Source of the DNA: JAGTVG01 sp964543195
GTDB taxonomy: Bacteria > Bacteroidota > Bacteroidia > Cytophagales > Cyclobacteriaceae
NCBI GenBank assembly: GCA_964543195.1
Contig: CAZIXF010000027.1
Coordinates: 5,236-69,235, forward strand
DNA length: 64,000 bases
Direction of reading: 5' to 3'
Shown: piece by piece, positions 1 to 8,065 of the stretch
Layout: each line of letters starts with the position of its first letter
Position numbering within the stretch: the first letter of the stretch is position 1
Notes under the pieces: generated by a model
What the model was told of the DNA's origin: nothing
Databases searched by the model: none
The model's input: only the letters and a program-made list of their open reading frames with translations
Made by a program: the position numbers and the translations under genes

Positions 1-668
1 CGAAGAAAATCGGATGGCATGTTGCGGATCACAAGGTCTCCACCCCTGACAGAAAAATTACGGTTATATATCTCAAAAAAAACATTGTCAAAATCCTGCA
101 CGAGTTTTGTGTTGCCTTCAGGCTGATAGGGAATATTCTGGTCTGTAATGGAGGCACGGATATTGAGCTGTTCCGACAATTTTCCTTCCATTTGCAGATT
201 AAGCACGGAATTCACAAAAATATCCTGTCGCTTACCAAACGAGATCCCCCTGCTTATCATGCCTGATTTATATATATTTTCAGTAGGAAAAAGTTCTTCC
301 CTTCCACTAAATGAAAATTCCTCTTCTACCGGTTGAATCTTAACTGATGTCAATGAATCCCCTACCCTATACGCTCTCTTCTTTAACTCTTGGTAAAAAT
401 CATAGGGAAACACCTGGTAGCATACCCGGACAGAATCTGTCTCCTTTTCAGTTTTGAGTGTAAAAAGATCATCGGACAGTTCGTATTCAAACTCAAAATC
501 AGTAGTCTGCGGAAAAATTATGGAACCTGGCACGACAGAAACCGTGTCCAGCCTGAAGGGTTTACCTTTTGCTGAAATCCACTTGCACCGCTCATTACTT
601 TTTTGCGCCGATCCAATCAAGGCAAAAAACAGCAATCCGGCAAGTATGAAGATTTTCCAAGACCTCAA
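1..668 (-). CDS. Large Bacteroidota envelope protein, N-terminal part (truncated by window edge)
   Basis: An uninterrupted minus-strand frame of 222 codons runs off the left edge. The only sensible start is a TTG at 668-666, whose last two bases overlap the TGA stop of the histidine kinase upstream (TTGA arrangement). It gives a basic residue, a hydrophobic stretch and a cleavage-like SAQ, which is a typical signal peptide (residues 1-21). The mature part is beta-rich. Near residues 136-205 it carries the phrases SRGISFGKRQD, VNSVLNLQMEG, DQNIPYQPEG and QDFDNVFFE, which I recognise from long (about 1000-residue) uncharacterised surface or outer-membrane proteins of Bacteroidota. It is probably co-transcribed and translationally coupled with the kinase. 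Function unknown; the C-terminal part lies outside the window. Confidence 0.75.
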   Translation of the reverse strand, partial: MRSWKIFILAGLLFFALIGSAQKSNERCKWISAKGKPFRLDTVSVVPGSIIFPQTTDFEFEYELSDDLFTLKTEKETDSVRVCYQVFPYDFYQELKKRAYRVGDSLTSVKIQPVEEEFSFSGREELFPTENIYKSGMISRGISFGKRQDIFVNSVLNLQMEGKLSEQLNIRASITDQNIPYQPEGNTKLVQDFDNVFFEIYNRNFSVRGGDLVIRNMPSDFL

Positions 669-3600
669 GATATAACGGGTAATTCAATATAAAAAGTCGT
701 TCCTTTATTGATTAACGTTTCAAACCAGATCTTACCTCCGGCATGATCAATGGCACGCTTTGCGATAGCCAACCCAATGCCCGATCCGGAATATTTCGTA
801 CTGAAGTTGGGCATAAATATCTTATCGCGGATATCATGAGGAATACCTTTTCCATTATCCTTAACCTTGATCAGAATCTTAGCCGGATCGGTCTTCTCAA
901 GAGAGATCTTTATTTTGGGTTTTAAGCCTTTATCCACTGCCTGAATACCATTAATGATCAAATTGGATATAGTCCGGCCAATCCATCCGGGGTCGCCTTC
1001 TACCTCCACCGGTTGTTCCGGCACATCCATTACTAAATCAATATTTTCTTCACTGTTTATATATATATTAACAGTTTGCCTGAGTAACCCCGCAATATCA
1101 AATCTTTCTTTTTCTGGAACCGGCATCTGTGCGTAATTGGAAAAGGTGGTAGCAATATCACTGAGGGTCTCGATATTGTGCAATAAGGAATTGATTGCTT
1201 TTTCATATTTGGCCTTTTCATCATTATCACCATTCACTCGCATTTTCATGTGCTGCAGGGTAAGTTTCATGGGAGTTAAAGGGTTCTTAATCTCGTGTGC
1301 CACCTGTTTGGCCATTTCTCTCCAGGCTGCTTCTTTTTCTGACCGGGTCAGTGCTTTTTTACTCTCTTCGAGCTTTAACAGCATGTTGTTGTACTCTGCG
1401 ACCAACTGTCCGATCTCATCCTGTGACTGATATTGTAAAGGCTCATTACTTCCCGTCAGTGTAGTCCTGCGCAGTCGATCGGTCAGGAATTTCAACGGAA
1501 ATGTGAGATAACTGGAGACTACATAGGATAAAATCAGAAATCCAATGAAAATAATTGTGAAGATGCTGAGTATATTCACAACCAACCCGGTCAGGTTTTT
1601 TTCAATGGCCTGCTGAGACCCGAAGAAGGGTATGCTCAGAATGCCGATCAGCCTGCCATCATTTGGAGATCTCATGTTTACATAAGCTGTTTTATAGTCC
1701 AGTTCACCGAACGATTCCTCTACGATCAGACTTTTTTCACCTTCCTCAAGTATACGTTCCATGGCCATCGGATCGATCAGTTCGGAAAGAATATTTTTAT
1801 CGTAAACCAGCGGTTGTGTAGATACCAGCAGCCTGCCTGGATTTTGCAATACCCTGAAAATATTTATATCCAGTTCACTAAAATCTGCCAGCTCGGATAA
1901 TTTACTTGACAGTTCTTCAAAAGTCAGTTCATTGAGAATAAAACTTTGAAGATAGCCTGTAAGATTGTTCCCCGTCGACTCCGTTGATTTTATATATTCC
2001 TGTTCGAGTTCTCTACGGTAGTCCGAGGTCGACCGGGTGAGTGTTGATAAACTGATTACAATCAAGGGTATAAAAAACGCAAGGTTTAAATAGAGTTGTA
2101 TACGGGTAACATAATTCAACTCCGTACCTTTTATATTAAAGTATATTGCATATACCATCAACAAAACCATCAGGCAGAATGAAAGAATAATAAATAAAAA
2201 TGAAAAATTGGCAAACGTATTTATCCATGAATGTACCGGAGAAGAGATGATATATACTTTCTGTTCATCCGGTCTAAAGCCAAAATGATGATAACCATTG
2301 TATTTTACGCCCTGAGTGTAAATTCTTGATTCTTCAAGAAGATTCGCATCAAAATTTCGGTCGTAATTGAAATTCCCTGATGAATTTACGAGGTTGTAGT
2401 TCTTATAAAGTGCATAATCATATACATCTTCAAAATAGGTAGTAGAAAAACGGTCATCCAGCAATAACCGGGGATATACTTTGGTGGGAATGATTTTTTT
2501 TAATTTCAGATCAAGTATGATATAACCGGAAACTGTATTATGCTGATTGGTTATCTTAATGAAATCCAGATATCGTTTTAGCAGCACAGGTTGTTCGAAA
2601 AGATAAAAGTAAATGTTATCATAATCCGTTTTAAAACGTTCTCTTCCTAAACGTTCCTTAAATGTATGGTAATCGGCAGACACACTTTCGCTTGAGATGA
2701 TAGGATCGCCGCTGCTGTTAAAAAGAAATATGTTAACCTCGTAACGGTCAAGATAATTGTTCAGATAAATTCTCCGTATTTTTTCTTTGATTATTTCCTT
2801 TGATCCAAACGGACTGAATAAACGGTTTCTGATGAACACGTCATTCTGTATCTTTTCATTGGCTTCCGCCAAAAAATACTCAGTTAAGGGATCATTCTCC
2901 TGGGCAAGCTGTTCGCCAAACCGTTCAATTCTAATTTGTTGTTCATCTTTTCTCACTTTTTCGATGGCATGGGTACCTGCCACTGACGAAATGATGAAAA
3001 CCGCAAGTATGTAAACAAAGGTTTTATAACTGAATTGCTTAAAAATAAGATTGATACGGATCAGATATGAAAAAAAGATGAAGGCAACGGTAATGGCACT
3101 TAAATAAATCAGGTTTTGGTCAAAAAGAAACCCGATGCCAGCAAATACAATAAAGGCGGTCAATATGATAACCAATATCTGAGGAAATTTATTTTTATAT
3201 AATCTTTGAAGTAAACGGTTCAGCACATAGGAAATCAATACCAATATGACCACGGACATGATGAATATGGTGTAGCTGAACCATTGAAAATTTGATAAAA
3301 AGATCCCTTGGGAAATATCCAATGACCACTGCGAATGGGTGCTCAGTGAATAAAGCAGTTTATATATTATATAGACTGAAAAGAAAAAAAATATGACCAG
3401 TATAAACCCGGAGATATGTTTCTTAAGGCCCGATCGGGTTATCAACAGTTTAATTACTTCTTTATGCGAATAGTTGATGAAAGCAAAAACTATAAATACT
3501 GACAGAAAGGCCATGTTAATGAACAAATCACCCAGCGAAGGATTGATTACTGAGCTAGCATAATATCTTGAATTGAACAGGTCAAAGTTCAAATAATTAA

Positions 3601-4369
3601 AGGGAAACCGGATGAGGAGCATACCAGCCCTGATAAAAATGAGAGACCCAAGTAAAAAAACAACTCCTTTCCAAACACTGTTTAACCTCACCATGTCCTG
3701 GGCAAGATTGAATATCAAACCAACCAACCATATCAGCCCGGTGACCATTAAAATAAATATAAGAATAGGGAACCAGTGATATCCTGATACATACCCCGGC
3801 AAAAACTCAACGTAAAACAGCGTGGTATTATCTGGTCCATAGATAGGAATATAATTCCCTTCTCTATGAATTATTATTTCGGAGCTTTGAAAATAATCCG
3901 GATTATAACCCGACTCAAGAAATTCATTACTGATATCGTATTGTAAATATAATGGGATCAATGTAATCACATGGTAAAGATCGCCGGACTGGATCCGGTT
4001 TTGAATGCCGATATATTTGCGGTCTTCTGAATCAATAAACTGATATCCTTCGGAGAAGTCAGGGATATTCCTTTCTGGTGAAAATGCTTCATTCGACCAG
4101 TAGACCAGATCTTCATTTTTATAAATGTAGGTATAATCTACCTTGATATCATTCAGCCTGCCAAAGTGAAGGGTTTCATTATTTTTTAAATATCCGGCAA
4201 TTTGATCATGACTTTCATTAATTGACATGATCTTATTTCTCAATTTATTTGAGATCTTTCCGGCATAAATCTTTTCATTATTGACCTGGTGTATATAAAG
4301 CAGATGACAAATAAACCCTGCCAGAATCAGTATGCCAGCATTTCTTATATGTTTGACACGGTTTTTCAA
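665..4369 (-). CDS. Multi-membrane NtrY-like sensor histidine kinase with HAMP domain
   Basis: This 1234-residue protein has about twelve hydrophobic membrane segments. One is N-terminal, a cluster lies between about residues 200 and 470, and more lie near 720-790 and 940-960, separated by large extracytoplasmic loops. A HAMP linker follows the last segment. The kinase core occupies the last 200 residues: H-box AHEIKNPLTPMK with the phosphoacceptor His at about 1035, N-box SNLIINGIQAV near 1146, DNGKGIP near 1181 and GSGIGLAIAKR near 1205. The HEIKNPLTPMKL form is typical of NtrY-like kinases. It is much longer than ordinary NtrY (about 700 residues). No response regulator is adjacent. It closes the respiratory gene train and overlaps the start of the next gene, so envelope or redox sensing is a guess. 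Confidence 0.93.
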   Translation of the reverse strand: MKNRVKHIRNAGILILAGFICHLLYIHQVNNEKIYAGKISNKLRNKIMSINESHDQIAGYLKNNETLHFGRLNDIKVDYTYIYKNEDLVYWSNEAFSPERNIPDFSEGYQFIDSEDRKYIGIQNRIQSGDLYHVITLIPLYLQYDISNEFLESGYNPDYFQSSEIIIHREGNYIPIYGPDNTTLFYVEFLPGYVSGYHWFPILIFILMVTGLIWLVGLIFNLAQDMVRLNSVWKGVVFLLGSLIFIRAGMLLIRFPFNYLNFDLFNSRYYASSVINPSLGDLFINMAFLSVFIVFAFINYSHKEVIKLLITRSGLKKHISGFILVIFFFFSVYIIYKLLYSLSTHSQWSLDISQGIFLSNFQWFSYTIFIMSVVILVLISYVLNRLLQRLYKNKFPQILVIILTAFIVFAGIGFLFDQNLIYLSAITVAFIFFSYLIRINLIFKQFSYKTFVYILAVFIISSVAGTHAIEKVRKDEQQIRIERFGEQLAQENDPLTEYFLAEANEKIQNDVFIRNRLFSPFGSKEIIKEKIRRIYLNNYLDRYEVNIFLFNSSGDPIISSESVSADYHTFKERLGRERFKTDYDNIYFYLFEQPVLLKRYLDFIKITNQHNTVSGYIILDLKLKKIIPTKVYPRLLLDDRFSTTYFEDVYDYALYKNYNLVNSSGNFNYDRNFDANLLEESRIYTQGVKYNGYHHFGFRPDEQKVYIISSPVHSWINTFANFSFLFIILSFCLMVLLMVYAIYFNIKGTELNYVTRIQLYLNLAFFIPLIVISLSTLTRSTSDYRRELEQEYIKSTESTGNNLTGYLQSFILNELTFEELSSKLSELADFSELDINIFRVLQNPGRLLVSTQPLVYDKNILSELIDPMAMERILEEGEKSLIVEESFGELDYKTAYVNMRSPNDGRLIGILSIPFFGSQQAIEKNLTGLVVNILSIFTIIFIGFLILSYVVSSYLTFPLKFLTDRLRRTTLTGSNEPLQYQSQDEIGQLVAEYNNMLLKLEESKKALTRSEKEAAWREMAKQVAHEIKNPLTPMKLTLQHMKMRVNGDNDEKAKYEKAINSLLHNIETLSDIATTFSNYAQMPVPEKERFDIAGLLRQTVNIYINSEENIDLVMDVPEQPVEVEGDPGWIGRTISNLIINGIQAVDKGLKPKIKISLEKTDPAKILIKVKDNGKGIPHDIRDKIFMPNFSTKYSGSGIGLAIAKRAIDHAGGKIWFETLINKGTTFYIELPVIS

Positions 4370-4420
4370 AAAATTTTATTATTTGTTTATTAAATAAAGC
4401 CTAATGTAAAAAAATATTGT

Positions 4421-4804
4421 CTAATTCTCATAATATGGATCATACTTCACTCCACCGAATAAATGCAGGTATACTACCCTTGAATAGCGATAAAGAAGGG
4501 GGAATAACAGGATCACCATCAGCAGAGTTATCAAGACATATACAATTAGGTCCGGATCATTAAAGAATAAATACAGGATAAAACCAACTATAAAAAACAA
4601 GGCCACTGAAAATGCATAGCTCACATACATTGCACCTGTAAAGAATCCCGGTTCTATCTCAAAATCAAGACGGCAATGTGGACATTGCCTGTGCATCTTA
4701 TCGAATTTTGAGACTTTAAATGGATGGTAGATAAACATGTTGCCCTGCCGGCATCTAGGGCATTTTTCTTCCAGAACGGATCGAAATTTTGAAACTTTTG
4801 TCAT
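4421..4804 (-). CDS. DUF983 family zinc-ribbon membrane protein
   Basis: The protein has two CxxC pairs (CPRC near residue 15 and CPHC near residue 45) followed by EPGFFTGAMYVSYAFS and two membrane segments, which is the DUF983 layout. I chose the ATG at 4804-4802 (MTKVSKFRSVLEEKC). A longer reading from 4837 adds eleven residues with no family resemblance. Even the shorter start overlaps the preceding gene by about 50 bases. DUF983 genes are commonly found near cytochrome oxidase assembly genes in Bacteroidota, as here. The paired cysteines suggest metal binding, but no biochemical role is established that I can cite. Length 127 residues, near the usual 120-140. Confidence 0.88.
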   Translation of the reverse strand: MTKVSKFRSVLEEKCPRCRQGNMFIYHPFKVSKFDKMHRQCPHCRLDFEIEPGFFTGAMYVSYAFSVALFFIVGFILYLFFNDPDLIVYVLITLLMVILLFPLLYRYSRVVYLHLFGGVKYDPYYEN

Positions 4805-5033
4805 TCTTGTTGCTGGATCGGTACCATAGGATTGCAATTATTACCACGAGCAGATAAGGCATAACAAATAAGTACAGAATACCCACATTCAAACCTGCGG
4901 AAAAGCTTTCGCTGTTCTGGCTCATACTGTTTTCAACTGAAGCCCGACACATCGCACATTGAGCAAGGCTGTTTACATTAAATATTAAGCAGCCTGCTAT
5001 AAACATCAATATGGTAACAACCGTCTTCATCAT
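4755..5033 (-). CDS. Small CxxC membrane protein of the oxidase assembly cluster
   Basis: A 92-residue protein with a signal peptide (residues 1-24, ending SLAQ), a mature N-terminus starting with CAMCRAS, an amphipathic spacer and one membrane helix (about residues 47-68), then a basic cytosolic tail. Small proteins with AQCAMCRA after the signal peptide recur in Bacteroidota next to DUF420 and DUF983 genes, so I treat it as a conserved but unnamed family. The exported CxxC could bind copper or heme iron, or take part in thiol exchange; this is inference. It starts four bases after the DUF420 stop and its 3' end overlaps the DUF983 gene by about 50 bases, implying tight co-expression. Confidence 0.8.
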   Translation of the reverse strand: MMKTVVTILMFIAGCLIFNVNSLAQCAMCRASVENSMSQNSESFSAGLNVGILYLFVMPYLLVVIIAILWYRSSNKNDKSFKISIRSGRKMP

Positions 5034-5037
5034 GTCA

Positions 5038-5607
5038 TTAATAATAAGGGCTGATCATCAAATATACAACAACTCCTGAGACAGAAACATACAACCAGAC
5101 AGGTAATGTGAATCGTACAGTCTTTTTATGATGTTCAAATTTCTGTGTTAATGCAAAATAAAAAGCAAATAAAACAAAAGGAACCACTACTGCGGCCAGA
5201 ATGATATGGGATACGAGGATTGACAGATAAACAGTTCTCATTACACCGATCTGCCTGGCTTCATTAATACCCAGTACCCCGTCCTGGTTTACATCGCCGT
5301 ATACCGTAGAGGGTGAAGTACTGTGATAGGTGATATAGGAAATAAGAAAAAGAATGCCAAGGAAAAAAGCAGTACTCATTGCCAGTTTATGGTATCGAAT
5401 CTTTTTTTTCCTGATCATCACGAACCCTGTTAATAAAACAAGGGTTGTCACTGTATTGATCACGGCATTTAAATGGGGTAATAATCCGATCCAGTTCCCG
5501 GATATACCGGATTTATTCGGCATGAACAACAAGACAGCCACAATGACCGGCACCAGCACGGAAACGATAATGATCAACAGATTCAGTTTTTTTTCTCTCT
5601 TATCCAT
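5038..5607 (-). CDS. DUF420 family membrane protein, probable oxidase biogenesis factor
   Basis: The 189-residue protein has about five membrane helices and the DUF420 features: an N-terminal helix, LPHLNAVINT in the second, RYHKLAMSTAF, and a C-terminal TFPVW/TLPVWLYVSVSG-like end (here LPVWLYVSVSGVV). DUF420 proteins include CtaM-like factors needed for heme-copper oxidase activity, and this one sits in an oxidase operon, which supports that role. Conserved histidines lie in or near the helices. Between two helices there is an exported loop with GDVNQDGVLGINEA, which resembles a calcium-binding DxNxDG loop. It starts five bases after the stop of the SCO-like gene. Confidence 0.88.
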   Translation of the reverse strand: MDKREKKLNLLIIIVSVLVPVIVAVLLFMPNKSGISGNWIGLLPHLNAVINTVTTLVLLTGFVMIRKKKIRYHKLAMSTAFFLGILFLISYITYHSTSPSTVYGDVNQDGVLGINEARQIGVMRTVYLSILVSHIILAAVVVPFVLFAFYFALTQKFEHHKKTVRFTLPVWLYVSVSGVVVYLMISPYY

Positions 5608-5612
5608 CTCTT

Positions 5613-6254
5613 TTAATATTCCTCATCCAGAATAATTTTTGTCTCCAATATCAGGCGCTCTATTTCATCAAAATCATCGGCATTATAGTACCCCCGGATC
5701 CGTTGCTGATCATCAACCAATACCAACCTTTTGTTCCAGGATGAGTTACCTGGTGAATAATCAAGCAGGATCAGTCCGCATTTTGCAAATGATGTCAATA
5801 CCGAATCGTCTATTTCATAAGCGAGCCAAGCCTGTATATTTCCCCGATTTTGATTGTGTACGGGAGTAACTGTATCCTTATTTTCTGCCCAAAGGGACAT
5901 GATCTGACAAGCATCATAATTCCTGAAAATATCATAGACCCGTTGAAGAGGACCATACGCTGATAAGGATCGATCGAATCCCGGGACGTTCAGGTCGAAT
6001 ATAGTGAGCTTATCATTTAAAACGGGGAAATCACCTTCACGAAAAGACCCGGAAAAGAAGGTATCCCAATTAATGCGGTGAGGTTTATTATTGGAAATAC
6101 AGTCTGTGGTATCCGGATCAATACCGGATTCATAGTAAACCGGTACGGTAAACTGATTATCTCCAAAACCTTTTAGAAAGAGATAAATCAAGACGGGTAT
6201 CAGTATGGTAAATAATAATACCGATATTTTTAAAAACCTGCTACTCCTTTGCAC
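5613..6254 (-). CDS. SCO1/SenC-like protein lacking the CxxxC copper motif
   Basis: This is a 213-residue protein with an N-terminal membrane anchor (residues 8-26) and an exported thioredoxin-like domain. The opening (KGFGDNQFTVPVYYESG) and the C-terminal RLVLVDDQQRIRGYYNADD followed by an acidic helix match Bacteroidota SCO proteins, and its position beside DUF420 is the usual SCO position. The CxxxC copper site should follow the phrase LTIFDLN, but the sequence there is VPGFDRSL with no cysteine. The conserved copper-binding His before the C-terminal strand is also not evident. Two unrelated cysteines remain. It may be a non-catalytic scaffold or a divergent member. The frame is intact, so a simple frameshift does not explain the loss. 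Confidence 0.78.
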   Translation of the reverse strand: MQRSSRFLKISVLLFTILIPVLIYLFLKGFGDNQFTVPVYYESGIDPDTTDCISNNKPHRINWDTFFSGSFREGDFPVLNDKLTIFDLNVPGFDRSLSAYGPLQRVYDIFRNYDACQIMSLWAENKDTVTPVHNQNRGNIQAWLAYEIDDSVLTSFAKCGLILLDYSPGNSSWNKRLVLVDDQQRIRGYYNADDFDEIERLILETKIILDEEY

Positions 6255-6370
6255 TTTAACTCCCTGATATTACGATGCGAAATAATCCCTGATAACTACC
6301 ATTACCAAACTTTGGCCATATTTTTCGTTACAATTATTTACGGCAAGTTTTGATTTTGGCTGCATAATTT

Positions 6371-6697
6371 TCAGAATTTAACATTGAAGACAGCACCACC
6401 TTCTGCAAGTAAGGCTACAATCAGCCATACCATCAGGATAATCGGGAGCAGAATTGACCAGATCAAAGTCTTGACCTCATATTTCAAATGCATGAACTCC
6501 GACACAATATAGAAAGCTTTTACCAGGGTCAATCCGACAAATATGCTGTATAGCAGAATACCTCTTGGCATGGTAAATGCCAGCAAAAATTCAATTGCGG
6601 TAACCACGCCCAAAATTCCTGCAATGCGCCACAGTTTTTTTACTTTTTCCTTATTGACTGGTTTTGGTTCTATTTCCACATTTTCTGCATGTTCCAT
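6371..6697 (-). CDS. Cytochrome c oxidase subunit IV family protein
   Basis: A 108-residue protein with three membrane helices after a charged N-terminus (EPKPVNKEKVKKLWRIAG). The phrases FIVGLTLVKAFYIVSEFMHLKYE and WSILLPIILMVWLIVALLAEGG fit the small subunit IV of caa3/Bacteroidota-type oxidases (residues 44-100). It lies 18 bases downstream of the subunit III gene and is the last structural oxidase gene of the operon. A 116-base gap separates it from the SCO-like gene; I see no clear terminator there. Role: structural or assembly subunit in the cytoplasmic membrane, without cofactors. Confidence 0.9.
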   Translation of the reverse strand: MEHAENVEIEPKPVNKEKVKKLWRIAGILGVVTAIEFLLAFTMPRGILLYSIFVGLTLVKAFYIVSEFMHLKYEVKTLIWSILLPIILMVWLIVALLAEGGAVFNVKF

Positions 6698-6715
6698 GAT
6701 TGAAATTTTCTTTGT

Positions 6716-7465
6716 TTAGATTAAGTAGAAGAAAGTAAACACAAACACCCATACCAGGTCAACGAAGTGCCAGTAGAGGCCCACCTTCTCGACCATTTCA
6801 TAATGTCCTCTTTTTTCATATGTACCTATCACCACATTATAGAATATGATCATATTGATTATTACACCACTTGCCACGTGAGTGCCATGAAACCCGGTAA
6901 TAAAGAAGAACAGGGAAGCAAACAGTGGAGGCCCATACTCATTCATCTGTAAATTTGCCCCACGAAATACTGTTCCATCCATCAGGACCGTACCCTCTTC
7001 TGTCCCATGGATAAAATGAGACCATTCCCATGCCTGACAGCCAAGGAATGTTAAACCACCAATTATCGTCCAGAGCATCCACTTGGTCACATCCTGCTTA
7101 TCCATCCGTTCTCCCGCTTCCACTGCAAGTACCATCGTTACACTACTGAGTATGAGGATAAATGTCATGATTCCCACAAATAACAACGGAAGCTCCACAC
7201 CATGCAAAAAGGGAACGGCATCGAATATCTTTTCAGGAATGGGCCAGTACTCCTGTGACGGTTCAAATGCACTGGCCGGACCCTGATAGGCAGGGTAACT
7301 ATATCTCAGGAAACCATAAGTAATAAGCAATCCTGAAAATGTAAAAGCATCGGAGAGCAGAAAAAACCACATCATAAGTTTTCCGTAGCTGGCTTTCAGC
7401 GGAGAAACGCCCCCACCCCATATGCTTTTTTTCGTTTTTTCAGTTGCAGAAGCAGTTACAGCCAT
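6716..7465 (-). CDS. ctaE: Cytochrome c oxidase subunit III (first-length copy)
   Basis: The 249-residue membrane protein has about six helices. The marks of subunit III are present: GKLMMWFFLLSDAFTF near the start, CQAWEWSHFI in the middle, FFFITGFHGTHVASG and the C-terminal GLYWHFVDLVWVFVFTFFY. The His- and Trp-containing final helix is diagnostic. The N-terminus carries a short charged extension before the first helix. It is one of two neighbouring subunit III-type genes, 12 bases downstream of the shorter one. In this oxidase family subunit III supports the stability of the catalytic core and holds no redox centre. Confidence 0.93.
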   Translation of the reverse strand: MAVTASATEKTKKSIWGGGVSPLKASYGKLMMWFFLLSDAFTFSGLLITYGFLRYSYPAYQGPASAFEPSQEYWPIPEKIFDAVPFLHGVELPLLFVGIMTFILILSSVTMVLAVEAGERMDKQDVTKWMLWTIIGGLTFLGCQAWEWSHFIHGTEEGTVLMDGTVFRGANLQMNEYGPPLFASLFFFITGFHGTHVASGVIINMIIFYNVVIGTYEKRGHYEMVEKVGLYWHFVDLVWVFVFTFFYLI

Positions 7466-7477
7466 AGATCAATTATT

Positions 7478-8065
7478 TTAATGATTTAGTTTCAGAAACA
7501 GAAACAAATACAACCACAAACCACCAAGAAAATGCCAGTATGTGGTTAATATTTCTATTCTTGTAAGATTTCTTGAATGTATTTTATATCTGAAAGCGGC
7601 CACCAATACAATGGCCAGAAAAATAATGCCACTTATCAAATGTACTGCATGCATACCCGTTAATACATACAAAAATGACCCGGACGGGTTTCCAACGAAG
7701 AAAACATCCTGGTTTACCAGTTCGATCCATGAGACATACTGTCCTCCCAGAAAAGCAATTCCCATAAGGGTGGTTATGGAAAGATAAACTTTTATGGATG
7801 TTATATTATCCCGCTTCGCGGATATATAGGCCAACTGCATAAATACGCTGCTTAGTACAATAACAGCTGAGGTTATCCAGAATACTTCCGGCAGATCGTA
7901 CTTTAACCAGTTGCCCTCTCCCTGTTTCACAATATATGCAGATGTAAGTGCGGCAAACAACATGGCTATTGATCCAATAAACAGCCACATCATGAATTTT
8001 TTTGGATTTACGGCACGTTCACGACGGTCTTTTAAAACTTCTATATGTTCCAGTGTTTGACTCAT
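7478..8065 (-). CDS. Heme-copper oxidase subunit III family protein (short copy)
   Basis: This 195-residue protein has five membrane helices and the subunit III signatures KFMMWLFIGSIAMLFAA, GGQYVSW, LTGMHAVHLISG and TYWHFLGGLWLYLFLFL. It lacks the extra central segment of the neighbouring 249-residue subunit III, so the two are paralogues or split partners rather than a simple duplication. Its ATG (8065-8063) overlaps the TGA of ctaB in an ATGA arrangement, implying translational coupling. Having two consecutive subunit III-type genes is common in Bacteroidota caa3-like operons. Confidence 0.92.
   Translation of the reverse strand: MSQTLEHIEVLKDRRERAVNPKKFMMWLFIGSIAMLFAALTSAYIVKQGEGNWLKYDLPEVFWITSAVIVLSSVFMQLAYISAKRDNITSIKVYLSITTLMGIAFLGGQYVSWIELVNQDVFFVGNPSGSFLYVLTGMHAVHLISGIIFLAIVLVAAFRYKIHSRNLTRIEILTTYWHFLGGLWLYLFLFLKLNH

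Noticed and set aside
5613..6254. Explaining the missing SCO copper motif by a frameshift.
   Set aside because: The frame is continuous with matching ends and ordinary length, and I saw no nearby CxxxC in another frame.
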